DNA of 33,932 nt from a virus. Under the pieces are notes generated by a model, which saw only the letters and a program-made list of their open reading frames with translations, was not told where the DNA came from and ran no database searches. The stretch spans positions 1 to 33,932 of IMG/VR virus record IMGVR_UViG_3300030450_001075. One strand, given 5' to 3'. Of this stretch, positions 8,256-16,430 are shown piece by piece. The number at the start of each line of letters is the position of its first letter. The stretch's first letter is position 1. A program made the translations under genes and the position numbers.

Positions 8256-9898
8256 TATCCGCTTCTTCTACCTAATAATACATTTATTAACCCAGCAGAT
8301 TTACAACTTCCACATTTACTTTTAGCAGCTCTTAATTGAGGAAGACTCATCATTTCTAATTGAGGAAGAGTAAATTCAAATCCTTTACCTTTTAGTGATC
8401 CTCCACTTAAACCAAATGGATTAGGATTATATTCTTCTTCTTCAATTATTTCTTCCTCTATATAAGGTTCTCTTAAATTTGTTATATATTGATCTGATAA
8501 AACTTCATTTGTTGGAACTTCTGTTGGAGGAAGTGTTATTCCCATTCTTTCATTAAAACCTTGACACCTTGGATCGGTAGGATTTTCTAAACAGAAATTT
8601 GTCCAATTTTGATCTAATACTTCTTGTGGTAAATTATCAGGATTAGGATTAACTGGAGTTCCTCCTGGTGTTCCTGGTTCATATATTCCTGGAACTTCTT
8701 CTACTCCTGGAACATTCATTGTTCCACTATAAGTGGTTGGAGTATTCCAATATTTTTCTCCAGTAACTGGATCTGTTACTAAAACTTTTTCTCCTATTTC
8801 ACTAGTATAATCGTATCCTGGTAATGCTTCACCCACTCTTGGATCTACTTGATTTAATGGTGATGATTTAGATGATCTTCTATAAAAAGGTTCTTCTTTA
8901 CTAGATTTTCTAGAAGGTCCACGTTGTCTTGCCGCTAGTATGTCTGCAATATTCTTAGGTTCTTCTTCAACTACTTCCTCATTTACTATAAATCTTTCAT
9001 CACCCTCATCAGCTAATGTATAACCTGTAGGTAAATACATATTAGGATCTTGGTCACCATAATCCCATTGATAATGACTTCCTTGACCAATTGGTGTCGT
9101 ATCGTAAGTATCTCTAATACCACGATTAGAAAAATCACCTTTTGGTTTACCAGCAGCTTCCCAAGCATCTGCACCTGCTACTCTTGAATCCCAAGCTGAT
9201 CCTTGAATAATATTACCGTCAATATCAGTTGGAGGTGAAAATGCTAAACTAGAATATTCATCATGCAAAGCTTGATTAGGATTACCAGCAGCCCAACCGC
9301 CTTCACCTAGACTTATTAATCCACCACCTTGCAACATCATATCATAAAGTTGATCTCCTGTAAATTGAGTTTCTGGTGCAACCCATTGACTTGGATCATC
9401 AACCATGTTTAAGTTAAAATGTTGTCCTGATAAACCTTCAGAACCACCTCTTACACTTTTATAACGTGGAGTTACTTTAACTTTACCACCTTTTATAGAT
9501 AATTTAGAAGGTCTTTTATAAAAATCTTCTGCTAAAAAGTTACCACCAGTTAATTGACCAGTATTATACATATCTGCTAGTGTATTAGCATAATCTCTTG
9601 CATAATTAGCTTCTGTTGCTCTTTCGCCAGTTGTTAATCTTTTAGTTCCAGTAGTATCATCTACAACCGCTCTGTTAGGTCTAACACCAAAATTAGAACT
9701 TCCTTTTATTATTTTTGGTGAATGCGCGTACCCACTAACATATTGACTTAGGTCAACATCTGGATTTTTTTTACTCCAATATTGTCCTGGTTCTACTTGT
9801 CCATGATCATGTGGCCATACTCCTCCTCTTGGATCTAGCACATTATGTTTTAATGGAGAGGATTTTCTACTTAATGGATTGTTTTGTTTATAAGCCAT
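8255..9898 (-). CDS. virion-block protein with R-K-S-S-P-L motif
   Basis: A 547-aa product starting MAYKQNNPLS at 9898. An in-frame ATG at 9970 was rejected because it would overlap the previous gene by 71 bases, whereas 9898 gives a one-base gap and an N-terminus matching its neighbours. The motif RKSSPLK is at residues 11-17 and RRSSKSSPLN at about 340-349. The middle is Gly/Asp/Pro rich (KTPIGQG, YDYTS), the region around 400-520 is acidic and proline rich, and the end has CGSCKSAG, a Cys-x-x-Cys pair. No enzyme domain is recognised. It is probably a virion or assembly protein. The Cys pair recalls the CGCG of the 50-aa protein at 10513-10665. Confidence 0.7.
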   Translation of the reverse strand: MAYKQNNPLSRKSSPLKHNVLDPRGGVWPHDHGQVEPGQYWSKKNPDVDLSQYVSGYAHSPKIIKGSSNFGVRPNRAVVDDTTGTKRLTTGERATEANYARDYANTLADMYNTGQLTGGNFLAEDFYKRPSKLSIKGGKVKVTPRYKSVRGGSEGLSGQHFNLNMVDDPSQWVAPETQFTGDQLYDMMLQGGGLISLGEGGWAAGNPNQALHDEYSSLAFSPPTDIDGNIIQGSAWDSRVAGADAWEAAGKPKGDFSNRGIRDTYDTTPIGQGSHYQWDYGDQDPNMYLPTGYTLADEGDERFIVNEEVVEEEPKNIADILAARQRGPSRKSSKEEPFYRRSSKSSPLNQVDPRVGEALPGYDYTSEIGEKVLVTDPVTGEKYWNTPTTYSGTMNVPGVEEVPGIYEPGTPGGTPVNPNPDNLPQEVLDQNWTNFCLENPTDPRCQGFNERMGITLPPTEVPTNEVLSDQYITNLREPYIEEEIIEEEEYNPNPFGLSGGSLKGKGFEFTLPQLEMMSLPQLRAAKSKCGSCKSAGLINVLLGRRSG

Positions 9899-9899
9899 T

Positions 9900-10175
9900 T
9901 TATTTGTCTTTTTTAAGTTCCGGGTATTTTCTATACACACAAGATTTAATACCTTCTGGGTCTGGTGCATTATGAGCTAATTTAATAGCAGATTTAGCTC
10001 TTTCTACTGTATTGACTGGATAAGTTCCCTCTGCAGCTCCACCGGCTGGACCACAAAATGATTTAACATCTGGATATTTACCAGCATTAGAACTACCAGG
10101 TTTTTCTCTAATTTCTTCTAATTTTTTTCCTTTTGGTAATCTTGAAAATGGATTACCACCTTGATTATATCCCAT
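9900..10175 (-). CDS. small protein with YPV-type C-terminal domain
   Basis: A 91-aa product. The N-terminus MGYNQGGNPFSRLPKGKK matches the start of the 169-aa protein at 12342-12851 (MGYNQSNNPFSRKASPLNQ) but breaks off before the S-P-L-N part. Residues 50-88 (TYPVNTVERAKSAIKLAHNA and then Y..YPEL) resemble the short helical YPxxTxxRAxxAL...KYP domain seen in many phage and bacterial small proteins, often beside capsid or protease genes (DUF6582-like by eye). Function unknown. Confidence 0.6.
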   Translation of the reverse strand: MGYNQGGNPFSRLPKGKKLEEIREKPGSSNAGKYPDVKSFCGPAGGAAEGTYPVNTVERAKSAIKLAHNAPDPEGIKSCVYRKYPELKKDK

Positions 10176-10186
10176 AATTTTATTTT

Positions 10187-10513
10187 TTATAACGCTTCAA
10201 ATGGATCAGTACGATCATACGCTTCTTTTTCCCAAGGCAAATCTGGATGTCCTTCATCCATTTCACCTCTTTTATAACACTTACCTTTCCAATAAACACA
10301 TTCGTCATCATAATCTAAATCACCGCGTTTTATTTGTTCTATATGAACTTTCTCGTGATCTACAATGCTTTGTTCATCATCTGGATGTAATTCATCTGAT
10401 ACTAGAATAGTACCGTTTTTATTACCCTTACCAAGCGCACCATCTTCAATTGGAGCCCTATAAACAGGTGTCCAATCTAAATCAAATGGAGCTGGTCTCA
10501 TTTTAAAAGCCAT
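10187..10513 (-). CDS. small zincin-like protein (HExxH)
   Basis: A 108-aa product with DHEKVHIEQIKRGDLDYD at about residues 52-69, in which HEKVH fits the HExxH zinc-binding helix of metallopeptidases, and a downstream Glu-rich WEKEAYDR (about 94-101) that could supply the third ligand Glu as in gluzincin/DUF4157-like minimal domains. If active it would be a very small metallopeptidase acting in the virion or during assembly. It could also be an inactive structural domain. The start codon overlaps the stop of the 50-aa gene by one base. Confidence 0.55.
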   Translation of the reverse strand: MAFKMRPAPFDLDWTPVYRAPIEDGALGKGNKNGTILVSDELHPDDEQSIVDHEKVHIEQIKRGDLDYDDECVYWKGKCYKRGEMDEGHPDLPWEKEAYDRTDPFEAL

Positions 10514-10665
10514 TACTTAAAAGGAAAATATTTGTTTAATAATGTTTTTCTCTTTCCACAACCACAATCAGTACCAACAGCGGTAGAAATAGTATCTACC
10601 GCTTTCTTGATACCTGTTGCTTTTGTGAAAGACTCTACTGCATCACCTAAGCCAGTTGCTTTCAT
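10513..10665 (-). CDS. 50-aa Cys-containing small protein
   Basis: This gene starts MKATGLGDAVESFTKATGIK and ends CGCGKRKTLLNKYFPFK. It fills exactly the space between two neighbours: the upstream stop is the adjacent base, and its own stop shares one base with the next ATG. Small proteins with the pattern FTKATGI...D-C-G-C-x-x-R-K-x-x-L-N are, from memory, common in marine phage structural blocks, which supports a real gene. The paired Cys could bind metal or form a disulfide. Function unknown. Confidence 0.75.
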   Translation of the reverse strand: MKATGLGDAVESFTKATGIKKAVDTISTAVGTDCGCGKRKTLLNKYFPFK

Positions 10666-11166
10666 TTACGAAGCAGCTGGTGCTGGAGATGTGTTAGCAA
10701 TCGCGAATGAGTTCCAGTACATTTGACTGTCTGTTCCTCTTACACCACCACCGTCAAGTCCTAATTGAGCTGTAGCTACTACACCACCTGGGTTAGCAGA
10801 CATAGCTTTTCTAACTGCTACTGAAGGCATGTTACCTTCTACGGTAATTGCACCTGGATCAGCACTGTTAGCACCTGCAGCAATTGTTACATCAGTTTGT
10901 ACTAATAAAGTAATTACTCTAGCACTCATTTCAGAAGTAACTGCAAGAATTCCTTGAGCAGCATCTGCACCGTAGTTTACGTTGTTAGCAGACTGTATAC
11001 CAGCTCCAGTTAATCCTTTAAGGACTATTTGGACTGCATATCCAGGACCACCACCAATTACGTCAGTTACGCTTTCAATGTCATCAACATTAACGTATCT
11101 AGCTCCAGAAGTAGCATCTACTCCATTACCAGAATTACGAATGTCAAATTTAATAAACTTTGCCAT
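10666..11166 (-). CDS. probable virion structural protein
   Basis: A 166-aa product rich in Ala, Gly, Val and Thr with predicted beta structure, no membrane segment and no signal. It starts MAKFIKFDIRNSGNGVDA and has a C-terminal Pro/Ala tail (NTSPAPAAS). Its codon use has more GC than neighbouring genes, typical of a highly expressed virion protein. A 64-base leader with a repeated TTATTG precedes it. It may be a decoration, minor capsid or tail protein. Confidence 0.65.
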   Translation of the reverse strand: MAKFIKFDIRNSGNGVDATSGARYVNVDDIESVTDVIGGGPGYAVQIVLKGLTGAGIQSANNVNYGADAAQGILAVTSEMSARVITLLVQTDVTIAAGANSADPGAITVEGNMPSVAVRKAMSANPGGVVATAQLGLDGGGVRGTDSQMYWNSFAIANTSPAPAAS

Positions 11167-11230
11167 TTTGTTTGTGTTTTGTTATTGTTATTGTTATTGT
11201 TTGACCGAGTTTTATACAGTTCTCATACTG
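11167..11230 (-). promoter_or_regulatory. leader with TTATTG repeats, possible promoter
   Basis: The leader of the 166-aa structural gene. On the plus strand it has GTTATTGTTATTGTTATTG, a sixfold unit repeated three times. On the minus strand it has CTGTATAAAA about 20 nt before the repeats, faintly resembling CTGTAAAAA of the strong late motif. Low-confidence promoter candidate. Confidence 0.25.
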
Positions 11231-11731
11231 TTATTTTATGTTACACGCACCCATCACCCATAAACCTCCTCTAGCATTACATTTTTCTTGTGTATCTTCT
11301 GCTGGATCTTTTGGATTTAAACTAACTTCTTGAGGTTCAAATTCTAATTCATGTGTAATACCATATGTTTTAACATCTTTTAAATCTTTTTTAAACTTTT
11401 CATCGCTAGCTTTTTTAGCTTTCTTTTTTTCAATAAAATGTCCTGCCATTTTAGCAGTACTACCTATTATATCAGCTATATTAGATATTTTATTAACCTC
11501 AGCATTAATAACCTTACCAGTAGGATCTGGATCAAAATCACTAGGTTCCCAATTTACAGTAGGAATTGATGCTGTCCAGTCTTTAGAATATTTACTACCC
11601 TTAATAGAATAAGCATTTAAGGGACTAGATTTTCTACCTAATGGATTTGGAGTTCTATTATTAAATCCTATTTTAAATGTAGTAGTAGGATTTTGTAATG
11701 TTGTTCTAATTTTACCTAAAACATTTCCCAT
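11231..11731 (-). CDS. virion-block protein with one R-K-S-S-P-L-N motif
   Basis: A 166-aa product starting MGNVLGKIRTT. The motif RKSSPLN is at residues 33-39, in the context NPLGRKSSPLNAYS. It is followed by a basic helical region (about 100-125, rich in Lys) and a C-terminal segment with CNARGGLWVMGACN, two Cys spaced as a possible disulfide-linked loop. A comparable Cys-bounded loop (CPPGWIRNKNGDC) occurs in the 169-aa neighbour. Stop and start gaps are short on both sides. Function unknown; probably an internal virion or assembly protein. Confidence 0.65.
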   Translation of the reverse strand: MGNVLGKIRTTLQNPTTTFKIGFNNRTPNPLGRKSSPLNAYSIKGSKYSKDWTASIPTVNWEPSDFDPDPTGKVINAEVNKISNIADIIGSTAKMAGHFIEKKKAKKASDEKFKKDLKDVKTYGITHELEFEPQEVSLNPKDPAEDTQEKCNARGGLWVMGACNIK

Positions 11732-11734
11732 TAT

Positions 11735-12340
11735 TTATTTATTCTCCCACTTTTTTTTATCATCTTCCCAGATGTCTTCTTTAGCATGTTTAATTTTAAT
11801 CCTTAGTTCAGCCATGTCTTTATCATAATCTGCATTTAAAGGAGATGATTTTCTAGAAACACCTCTTTTATGAGCGTCGCGATTTTTTAAATGACCTGCT
11901 AAATTTTCCGGAGATTTTTCACTCATTTGTGCATGAGTAAGTCCGCCAGCCATATCGTTTAAAGGAGATGATTTACGAGATAGCGGAACCAAATTCTTCT
12001 CCATGTGCATTCTATAAGGAGTAACGGTGTCATCCGACGCCCAACCTCTTGCTTGATATTCGTCCCATCTTTCTTGTGAATGATGTGGTAAATCTTGCAT
12101 TATTGGTCTACTCTCTCTATTAGATTCGTCATATACTGGATCTTTTACCACCTTTTTCTTTTCAATTTTTTCCAGTTTTTTATGCATACTTTGATTTAAA
12201 GGTGATGCTTTTCTATAAGCTGGTGATCCCTCGTGAGCTTGAGCAGTTTCATCTGCTATATCTCCTGCGTATTTTATTTCAGGAGATTTCATTAACTTGG
12301 TATTATTACCAGTATATTCTCCTATATGTCCTTTTTCCAT
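11735..12340 (-). CDS. virion-block protein with three R-K-x-S-P-L-N motifs
   Basis: A 201-aa hydrophilic protein carrying the motif three times: RKASPLN at 43-49, RKSSPLN at 122-128 and RKSSPLN at 163-169. Between copies are charged, His/Lys/Glu-rich segments (LPHHSQERWDEYQ). The C-terminal 30 residues are a charged helix. No domain is recognised. The even spread of the motif suggests a substrate or binding tether with repeated docking sites. It lies four bases upstream of the 11231-11731 gene. Confidence 0.65.
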   Translation of the reverse strand: MEKGHIGEYTGNNTKLMKSPEIKYAGDIADETAQAHEGSPAYRKASPLNQSMHKKLEKIEKKKVVKDPVYDESNRESRPIMQDLPHHSQERWDEYQARGWASDDTVTPYRMHMEKNLVPLSRKSSPLNDMAGGLTHAQMSEKSPENLAGHLKNRDAHKRGVSRKSSPLNADYDKDMAELRIKIKHAKEDIWEDDKKKWENK

Positions 12341-12341
12341 G

Positions 12342-12851
12342 TTATAAGTTTTTTAATTGTTTTTTAGTTTTTAAATATTTATCAAATTTCCTATCCGCTT
12401 TCTGGCTTATAGTATCAGGAGTTTTTTCAAACATTATTCTATGGCCAATATCCTTCATATCTTGCTTAATTCTTTCTAATTTTCTGGTTTTCCTTCCTTT
12501 TTTTCCTCTTATTTTACCACCATATTCATCGTATCCAGGTTTCTCATAAGACTCTTGTTCAAGATAATTTTCACCAGACCTTGTATCTTCATATATTTCA
12601 TCATGACCTAATTCGTGTTCATAAACTTGTTCTTCAACTTGATTTAATGGTGAAGAAGATCTTCTTGATGGTCTAGGATCTGGTTCTGCCTGTGGTTCAG
12701 GTTTGCCTTTTTTAGGTGGGGCACAATCACCATTTTTATTTCTTATCCACCCTGGTGGACATTCTGCTTTCTTTTTTTTCTTAGGTGTCTCACTTTGATT
12801 CAATGGTGAAGCTTTTCTTGAAAACGGGTTGTTTGATTGATTATATCCCAT
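12342..12851 (-). CDS. HELGH-containing protein with two R-K-x-S-P-L-N motifs
   Basis: A 169-aa product starting MGYNQSNNPFSRKASPLN (motif at residues 12-18), with a second motif RRSSSPLN at 63-70. A Cys-bounded loop CPPGWIRNKNGDC lies at 31-43, and YEHELGHDEIYED at 77-89 contains HELGH, a HExxH zincin-type motif. The C-terminal half is basic and helical (KKGRKTRKLERIKQDMKD). If the HELGH is functional this could be a small metallopeptidase, but the surrounding fold is not recognised, so coincidence is possible. The next gene (201 aa) starts two bases after it. Confidence 0.6.
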   Translation of the reverse strand: MGYNQSNNPFSRKASPLNQSETPKKKKKAECPPGWIRNKNGDCAPPKKGKPEPQAEPDPRPSRRSSSPLNQVEEQVYEHELGHDEIYEDTRSGENYLEQESYEKPGYDEYGGKIRGKKGRKTRKLERIKQDMKDIGHRIMFEKTPDTISQKADRKFDKYLKTKKQLKNL

Positions 12852-12868
12852 GATATTGTTTTAAATTA

Positions 12869-13384
12869 TTAAGCTTGTTGTAAAGCTACTATATTAGATA
12901 CTCCACTTGTATCAGTAGAATAAACTCTAACTATTTGTAAATCGTATACAGTATTCGCTTCTATACCTTCTAAAATAGTAGTATTTCCATTAATATCTAA
13001 TACTTTAATTTTCTTATCTCCTGTTGAAGTTCCTACATAAAAAGAGTAACCATTAGTTCCTCCTAAATTACCTTTATATATTTCGTAAGCATCTGTTGCT
13101 CCTTGAAATGTATTTGTACTTATATCTAAAGTTGTAGCATTTTGTACTGATGTTATTTGTGCTATTGTAGAATCTGTAGTATTATATACTACATCACCAC
13201 CACTAATATTATATCCATCTGGGGACGCAGCATTAGTTGTTGCGTTTGTCCAATCTGCTCCTGTATCTTCTAACTCACCAGCGCCAGCACCAGCCGTGCT
13301 TGTTCCACTGTCTAGAACACCAGGTTGAGGGATATTAATAGTGTCACTTGGGACTACACTAATTGATGCTATATATGTGCTCAT
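12869..13384 (-). CDS. probable beta-rich virion protein
   Basis: A 171-aa protein, Thr/Asn/Gly/Ser rich, with alternating strands and no Cys, membrane segment or charged tail. It starts MSTYIASISVVPSDTINIPQ. The composition is typical of a small tail, neck or decoration subunit. No family recognised. Confidence 0.6.
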   Translation of the reverse strand: MSTYIASISVVPSDTINIPQPGVLDSGTSTAGAGAGELEDTGADWTNATTNAASPDGYNISGGDVVYNTTDSTIAQITSVQNATTLDISTNTFQGATDAYEIYKGNLGGTNGYSFYVGTSTGDKKIKVLDINGNTTILEGIEANTVYDLQIVRVYSTDTSGVSNIVALQQA

Positions 13385-13395
13385 GTTTATTTTTT

Positions 13396-13617
13396 TTATT
13401 TATTATATACTTTAGCACATTCAGTTATAGGCATTCCTTTGTAAGATACTGGTGCTTTCAGTACTGACATTCCTGTTATCCCAGAACTTGACCCACTTCC
13501 ATGAGGTCTTCCAGCTTGATCTAGAGGCCCATCCCATATATGAGATTCACCTACTATACCAACCTTTGTTCCTGGTTTTAATTTTTCCATTGCTGGATCA
13601 TATTTTTTATTGTGCAT
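13396..13617 (-). CDS. unrecognised small protein
   Basis: A 73-aa product starting MHNKKYDPAMEKLKPGTKVG. A glycine/serine-rich central loop (PHGSGSSSGITGM) and a short YKGMPITECAKVY end suggest a small folded domain. It lies between two structural genes in the same direction. Function not recognised. Confidence 0.5.
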   Translation of the reverse strand: MHNKKYDPAMEKLKPGTKVGIVGESHIWDGPLDQAGRPHGSGSSSGITGMSVLKAPVSYKGMPITECAKVYNK

Positions 13618-13629
13618 GATTTTTTTATT

Positions 13630-14169
13630 TTAAATTAATCCTTTTAATCTTAAGTTTTTATTTTGCATTCTTCTAGCTGGATCTAATGTTTCAGTATTTA
13701 ATACATCTGTACCGACAGAAGCTTGTCTTTGTTGTTCATTTCCATATATACCACCCATTGCATTTTGAGTACCTACATTAAAGTTAACTTCAGGCATGGT
13801 TGAAAAACCACCTATACCACCCATAGGAGGAGGAGCTCCATAAGTATTAGCAACACCACCTACACCTGTAGCTCCAGTATTAGTGCCAAATCCTTCTGCT
13901 GTTACGTTATTAGGGTCGCCCTGTGCTATAGCTGCATTTGCACCTACATTTGAGCTTCCAGTACCATACATACCACCAGGATTATTATTAATTTGTTGCA
14001 TAGTGTCCCCTGGATTAGTGAGAAGATTGTGGAAAAATCCTGGCGTCTGGGTTAAATTTGGGCCATATAGATTTAAACCTGCGCCCATCGGGCCTGATCC
14101 TAAAAGTTGATTTTGCGGTTGATTACCCGTTGCCGCTGCTCCCGCCGCTGATGCTGATGCTGCACTCAT
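13630..14169 (-). CDS. Gly/Asn/Gln-rich protein
   Basis: A 179-aa low-complexity protein rich in Gly, Asn, Ala and Pro (for example GNQPQNQLLGSGPMGAGLNL and NNPGGMYGTGSSNVGAN), ending in a short basic tail (DPARRMQNKNLRLKGLI). It is probably disordered. Such proteins occur among virion internal or tail accessory genes. Composition differs strongly from neighbours. Confidence 0.6.
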   Translation of the reverse strand: MSAASASAAGAAATGNQPQNQLLGSGPMGAGLNLYGPNLTQTPGFFHNLLTNPGDTMQQINNNPGGMYGTGSSNVGANAAIAQGDPNNVTAEGFGTNTGATGVGGVANTYGAPPPMGGIGGFSTMPEVNFNVGTQNAMGGIYGNEQQRQASVGTDVLNTETLDPARRMQNKNLRLKGLI

Positions 14170-14171
14170 AA

Positions 14172-14618
14172 TTATCTTTCTTTATCGTTATTAACATATT
14201 TTATTGAAGTTTGTAAAACTCTATCCATATAGGTTTCACCCTTCATTATTTTATTTCTTCTTACGCTACTAGGAATATCTTCCTCTCCAAGCATAATTCT
14301 ATATATTCTACTAATTAATTGTTGACCTTTAAATGAAACTTTATAAATATTAAACTTTTGGGTTGTTCTATTTCTGTGTCTCCACACTACAATCCAATCA
14401 TTTTTAATTAATCTATTCCATCTTCTATTATCCCAACTATAAGAATATACTCCTTTTTCAAAATCATGCTTAGTAAAGAGACCTATGCAGTCTAGATATA
14501 TTAATAATTCTAGATCCGCATCTCTTAAGTCGTTATTTCTGGAAGCCCATCTGCGTATTATACGGTAATGTTTTAACAAGTTCATATTTTTAATATCCCT
14601 TGCTTCTAGCTTTTTCAT
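14172..14618 (-). CDS. winged-helix (MarR-like) protein
   Basis: The 148-aa product has a plausible winged helix: helix at about 31-42 (LRDADLELLIYL), a recognition-helix candidate around 61-79 (SWDNRRWNRLIKNDWIVVW), then a wing and strand at 81-102. It may be a transcription factor of the late block, or a virion-block DNA-binding protein. Its start overlaps the end of the GroES gene by four bases, suggesting cotranslation. Fold assignment is by eye. Confidence 0.5.
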   Translation of the reverse strand: MKKLEARDIKNMNLLKHYRIIRRWASRNNDLRDADLELLIYLDCIGLFTKHDFEKGVYSYSWDNRRWNRLIKNDWIVVWRHRNRTTQKFNIYKVSFKGQQLISRIYRIMLGEEDIPSSVRRNKIMKGETYMDRVLQTSIKYVNNDKER

Positions 14619-14875
14619 AAAACAACGACGACGTCTTGCGCCTTTATAACATGATATATTTTTTCATCTATTTCAATCTGATGACCAGCATGTCTATCGT
14701 AAAATATCTTATCATTTTTTGTTAAACCTGGTACTTCTTCTCCAACAGATACTATATCGGCTTCTATATATCTAATATCATTTCTATCATGTTTAGATAA
14801 ATATAAACCACCTTCTGTTTGAGTAGTTATTTCTTCTGCTTTTTGTATAATTAAATTTCTACCTACTGCTTTCAT
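14615..14875 (-). CDS. groES: co-chaperonin GroES
   Basis: The 86-aa product follows GroES throughout: an N-terminal strand, a mobile loop with the hydrophobic motif GGLYL (22-26, replacing the bacterial GGIVL), a central GD-type turn (NDKIFYDRHAG), and a C-terminal IYHVIKAQDVVVVL. It is slightly shorter than bacterial GroES (about 97 aa). It caps the GroEL cage during folding. The gene overlaps the end of groEL by 17 bases, so the order is groEL then groES, the reverse of the usual bacterial operon. Confidence 0.88.
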   Translation of the reverse strand: MKAVGRNLIIQKAEEITTQTEGGLYLSKHDRNDIRYIEADIVSVGEEVPGLTKNDKIFYDRHAGHQIEIDEKIYHVIKAQDVVVVL

Positions 14876-16406
14876 CGATCCTCACATTATTGATTACACA
14901 ATCAGTTGATAAAATAGTAGCTGCTACAGAAGCTGCGTTAGTTAAAGCACTTTTAGTTACTAATAATGGATCAATAATACCATGCTCTATCATATTTACC
15001 ATATTTCCCGTAACCACATCAATACCCACGCCTTGTTCTGCGGCTATTGTTATTTTGTCTAATCCAGCATTATCTAATATTGATCTATAAGGAGTAATTA
15101 TTGCTCTACTTAAAATTTCCTCTCCTCTATTATCTTCATCTACATTCATCGCGGCATTAAGTAATGCAACACCACCTCCAGAAACTATACCTTCTTTAAT
15201 CGCAGCTTTTGTAGCACATATAGCATCTTCAATTCTATCTTGTTTTTCTTTTAATTCAACATCTGAATTAGCTCCTACTTTAACAACCGCTACTTTAGCA
15301 CTTAATCTAGCTAATCTTTGTTCTAACCCTATTACTTCATGTGGTTTTAATTTTTTAGTTAAATCTTTTTTGATTTTACTTATAATTTTTTCCACTTCAG
15401 GATTTGCTCCTTCTATTTGTAATATTGTTTGATCGTTATTTGTAGTTGCTTTTAAACATGTACCTAAATAATCTAGTTGTATAGTGTTTAAATCATCACC
15501 TAAATCCTCATTGACTATTTGGGCATTTGTTAATAATGCTAAATCTTCTAATATTTCTTTACGTCTTAAACCAAATACTGGTGGTTCTAAAACGTTTACT
15601 TTAATATTTCCTTTAATTTTATTCATTACTAAAGCAGATAGAACTTGAGGTTCTAATTCTCCTATAATTAACAAAGGTTGTTTGTTTTTAATAACATGTT
15701 CTAAAGTAGATTGTATCTGTCTTACAGAATCTATTTTAGAATCAATTATTAATACTAAAGGATTTTCTAGTTCACAAATGTTTTTCTCTTTGTCTGTTAT
15801 TAGATTTGGATTTAATATTCCTTTATTATACTCTACACCTTCTACTATCTCTACTTCTGTTTCTCCAAGACTTGAAGGTTCCATTATAACCACACCTGTT
15901 TCTCCTACCTCTCTAAATGCATCTCCTATTAAACTACCTAGTTCTGCATCATTATTAGTAGATATAGTAGCTATTTGATCAATCATATTTCCAGATACAG
16001 GTACAGCTACTTGTTCTAAGTATTTTATTATTTTTTTAACTCCAGATAAAATCCCTTCTTTTATTTCTCTTGTATTTGTTTTATCTAGAACTTTATAAGC
16101 TTCTTCCAATATAGCATGTGCTAATACTGTGGCAGTGGTGGTACCATCACCAGCTTCTCTTACTGTTTTACGTGCTGCTTCTTTTAAAAGAGTTGCACCC
16201 ATGTTTTCTACAGGATCTAAAAGTATAATTGAATCTGCAACAGTTACTCCATCTTTTGTTATAATTGGATTTCCCTGTCCATCTTCTAGTATAACACACT
16301 TGCCGCTAGCCCCTAATGTGGAGCTAACAGCTTTAGTGAGTTTTTCTATACCTTTAAATACCTTGTTTTTAGCATCACTGCCAAAATTAAGATTTTTTAC
16401 AATCAT
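14859..16406 (-). CDS. groEL: chaperonin GroEL
   Basis: The 515-aa product is a full-length group I chaperonin subunit: TKDGVTVADSI (about 50-60) with the ATP-site Asp, AGDGTTTATVLA (about 85-96), the apical domain in the middle, and RIEDAICATKAA followed by GIVSGGGVALLNAAM (about 380-410) with the ATPase Asp. The C-terminus ends NVRIDESSR, without the Gly-Gly-Met tail of bacterial GroEL and about 30 residues shorter overall. Phage-encoded chaperonins (for example in Pseudomonas phage EL) fold phage proteins, often capsid proteins. Transcription probably starts at the candidate late promoter at 16774-16813, through the 97-aa gene. Confidence 0.95.
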   Translation of the reverse strand: MIVKNLNFGSDAKNKVFKGIEKLTKAVSSTLGASGKCVILEDGQGNPIITKDGVTVADSIILLDPVENMGATLLKEAARKTVREAGDGTTTATVLAHAILEEAYKVLDKTNTREIKEGILSGVKKIIKYLEQVAVPVSGNMIDQIATISTNNDAELGSLIGDAFREVGETGVVIMEPSSLGETEVEIVEGVEYNKGILNPNLITDKEKNICELENPLVLIIDSKIDSVRQIQSTLEHVIKNKQPLLIIGELEPQVLSALVMNKIKGNIKVNVLEPPVFGLRRKEILEDLALLTNAQIVNEDLGDDLNTIQLDYLGTCLKATTNNDQTILQIEGANPEVEKIISKIKKDLTKKLKPHEVIGLEQRLARLSAKVAVVKVGANSDVELKEKQDRIEDAICATKAAIKEGIVSGGGVALLNAAMNVDEDNRGEEILSRAIITPYRSILDNAGLDKITIAAEQGVGIDVVTGNMVNMIEHGIIDPLLVTKSALTNAASVAATILSTDCVINNVRIDESSR

Positions 16407-16430
16407 AGTATTTAATTTAATTTAATTAGA

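Noticed and set aside
9899-9970. Earlier ATG for the 547-aa protein at 9970
   Set aside because: It would overlap the previous gene by 71 bases, and the residues before MAYKQNNPLS look like out-of-frame sequence; 9898 gives an N-terminus matching paralogous starts.
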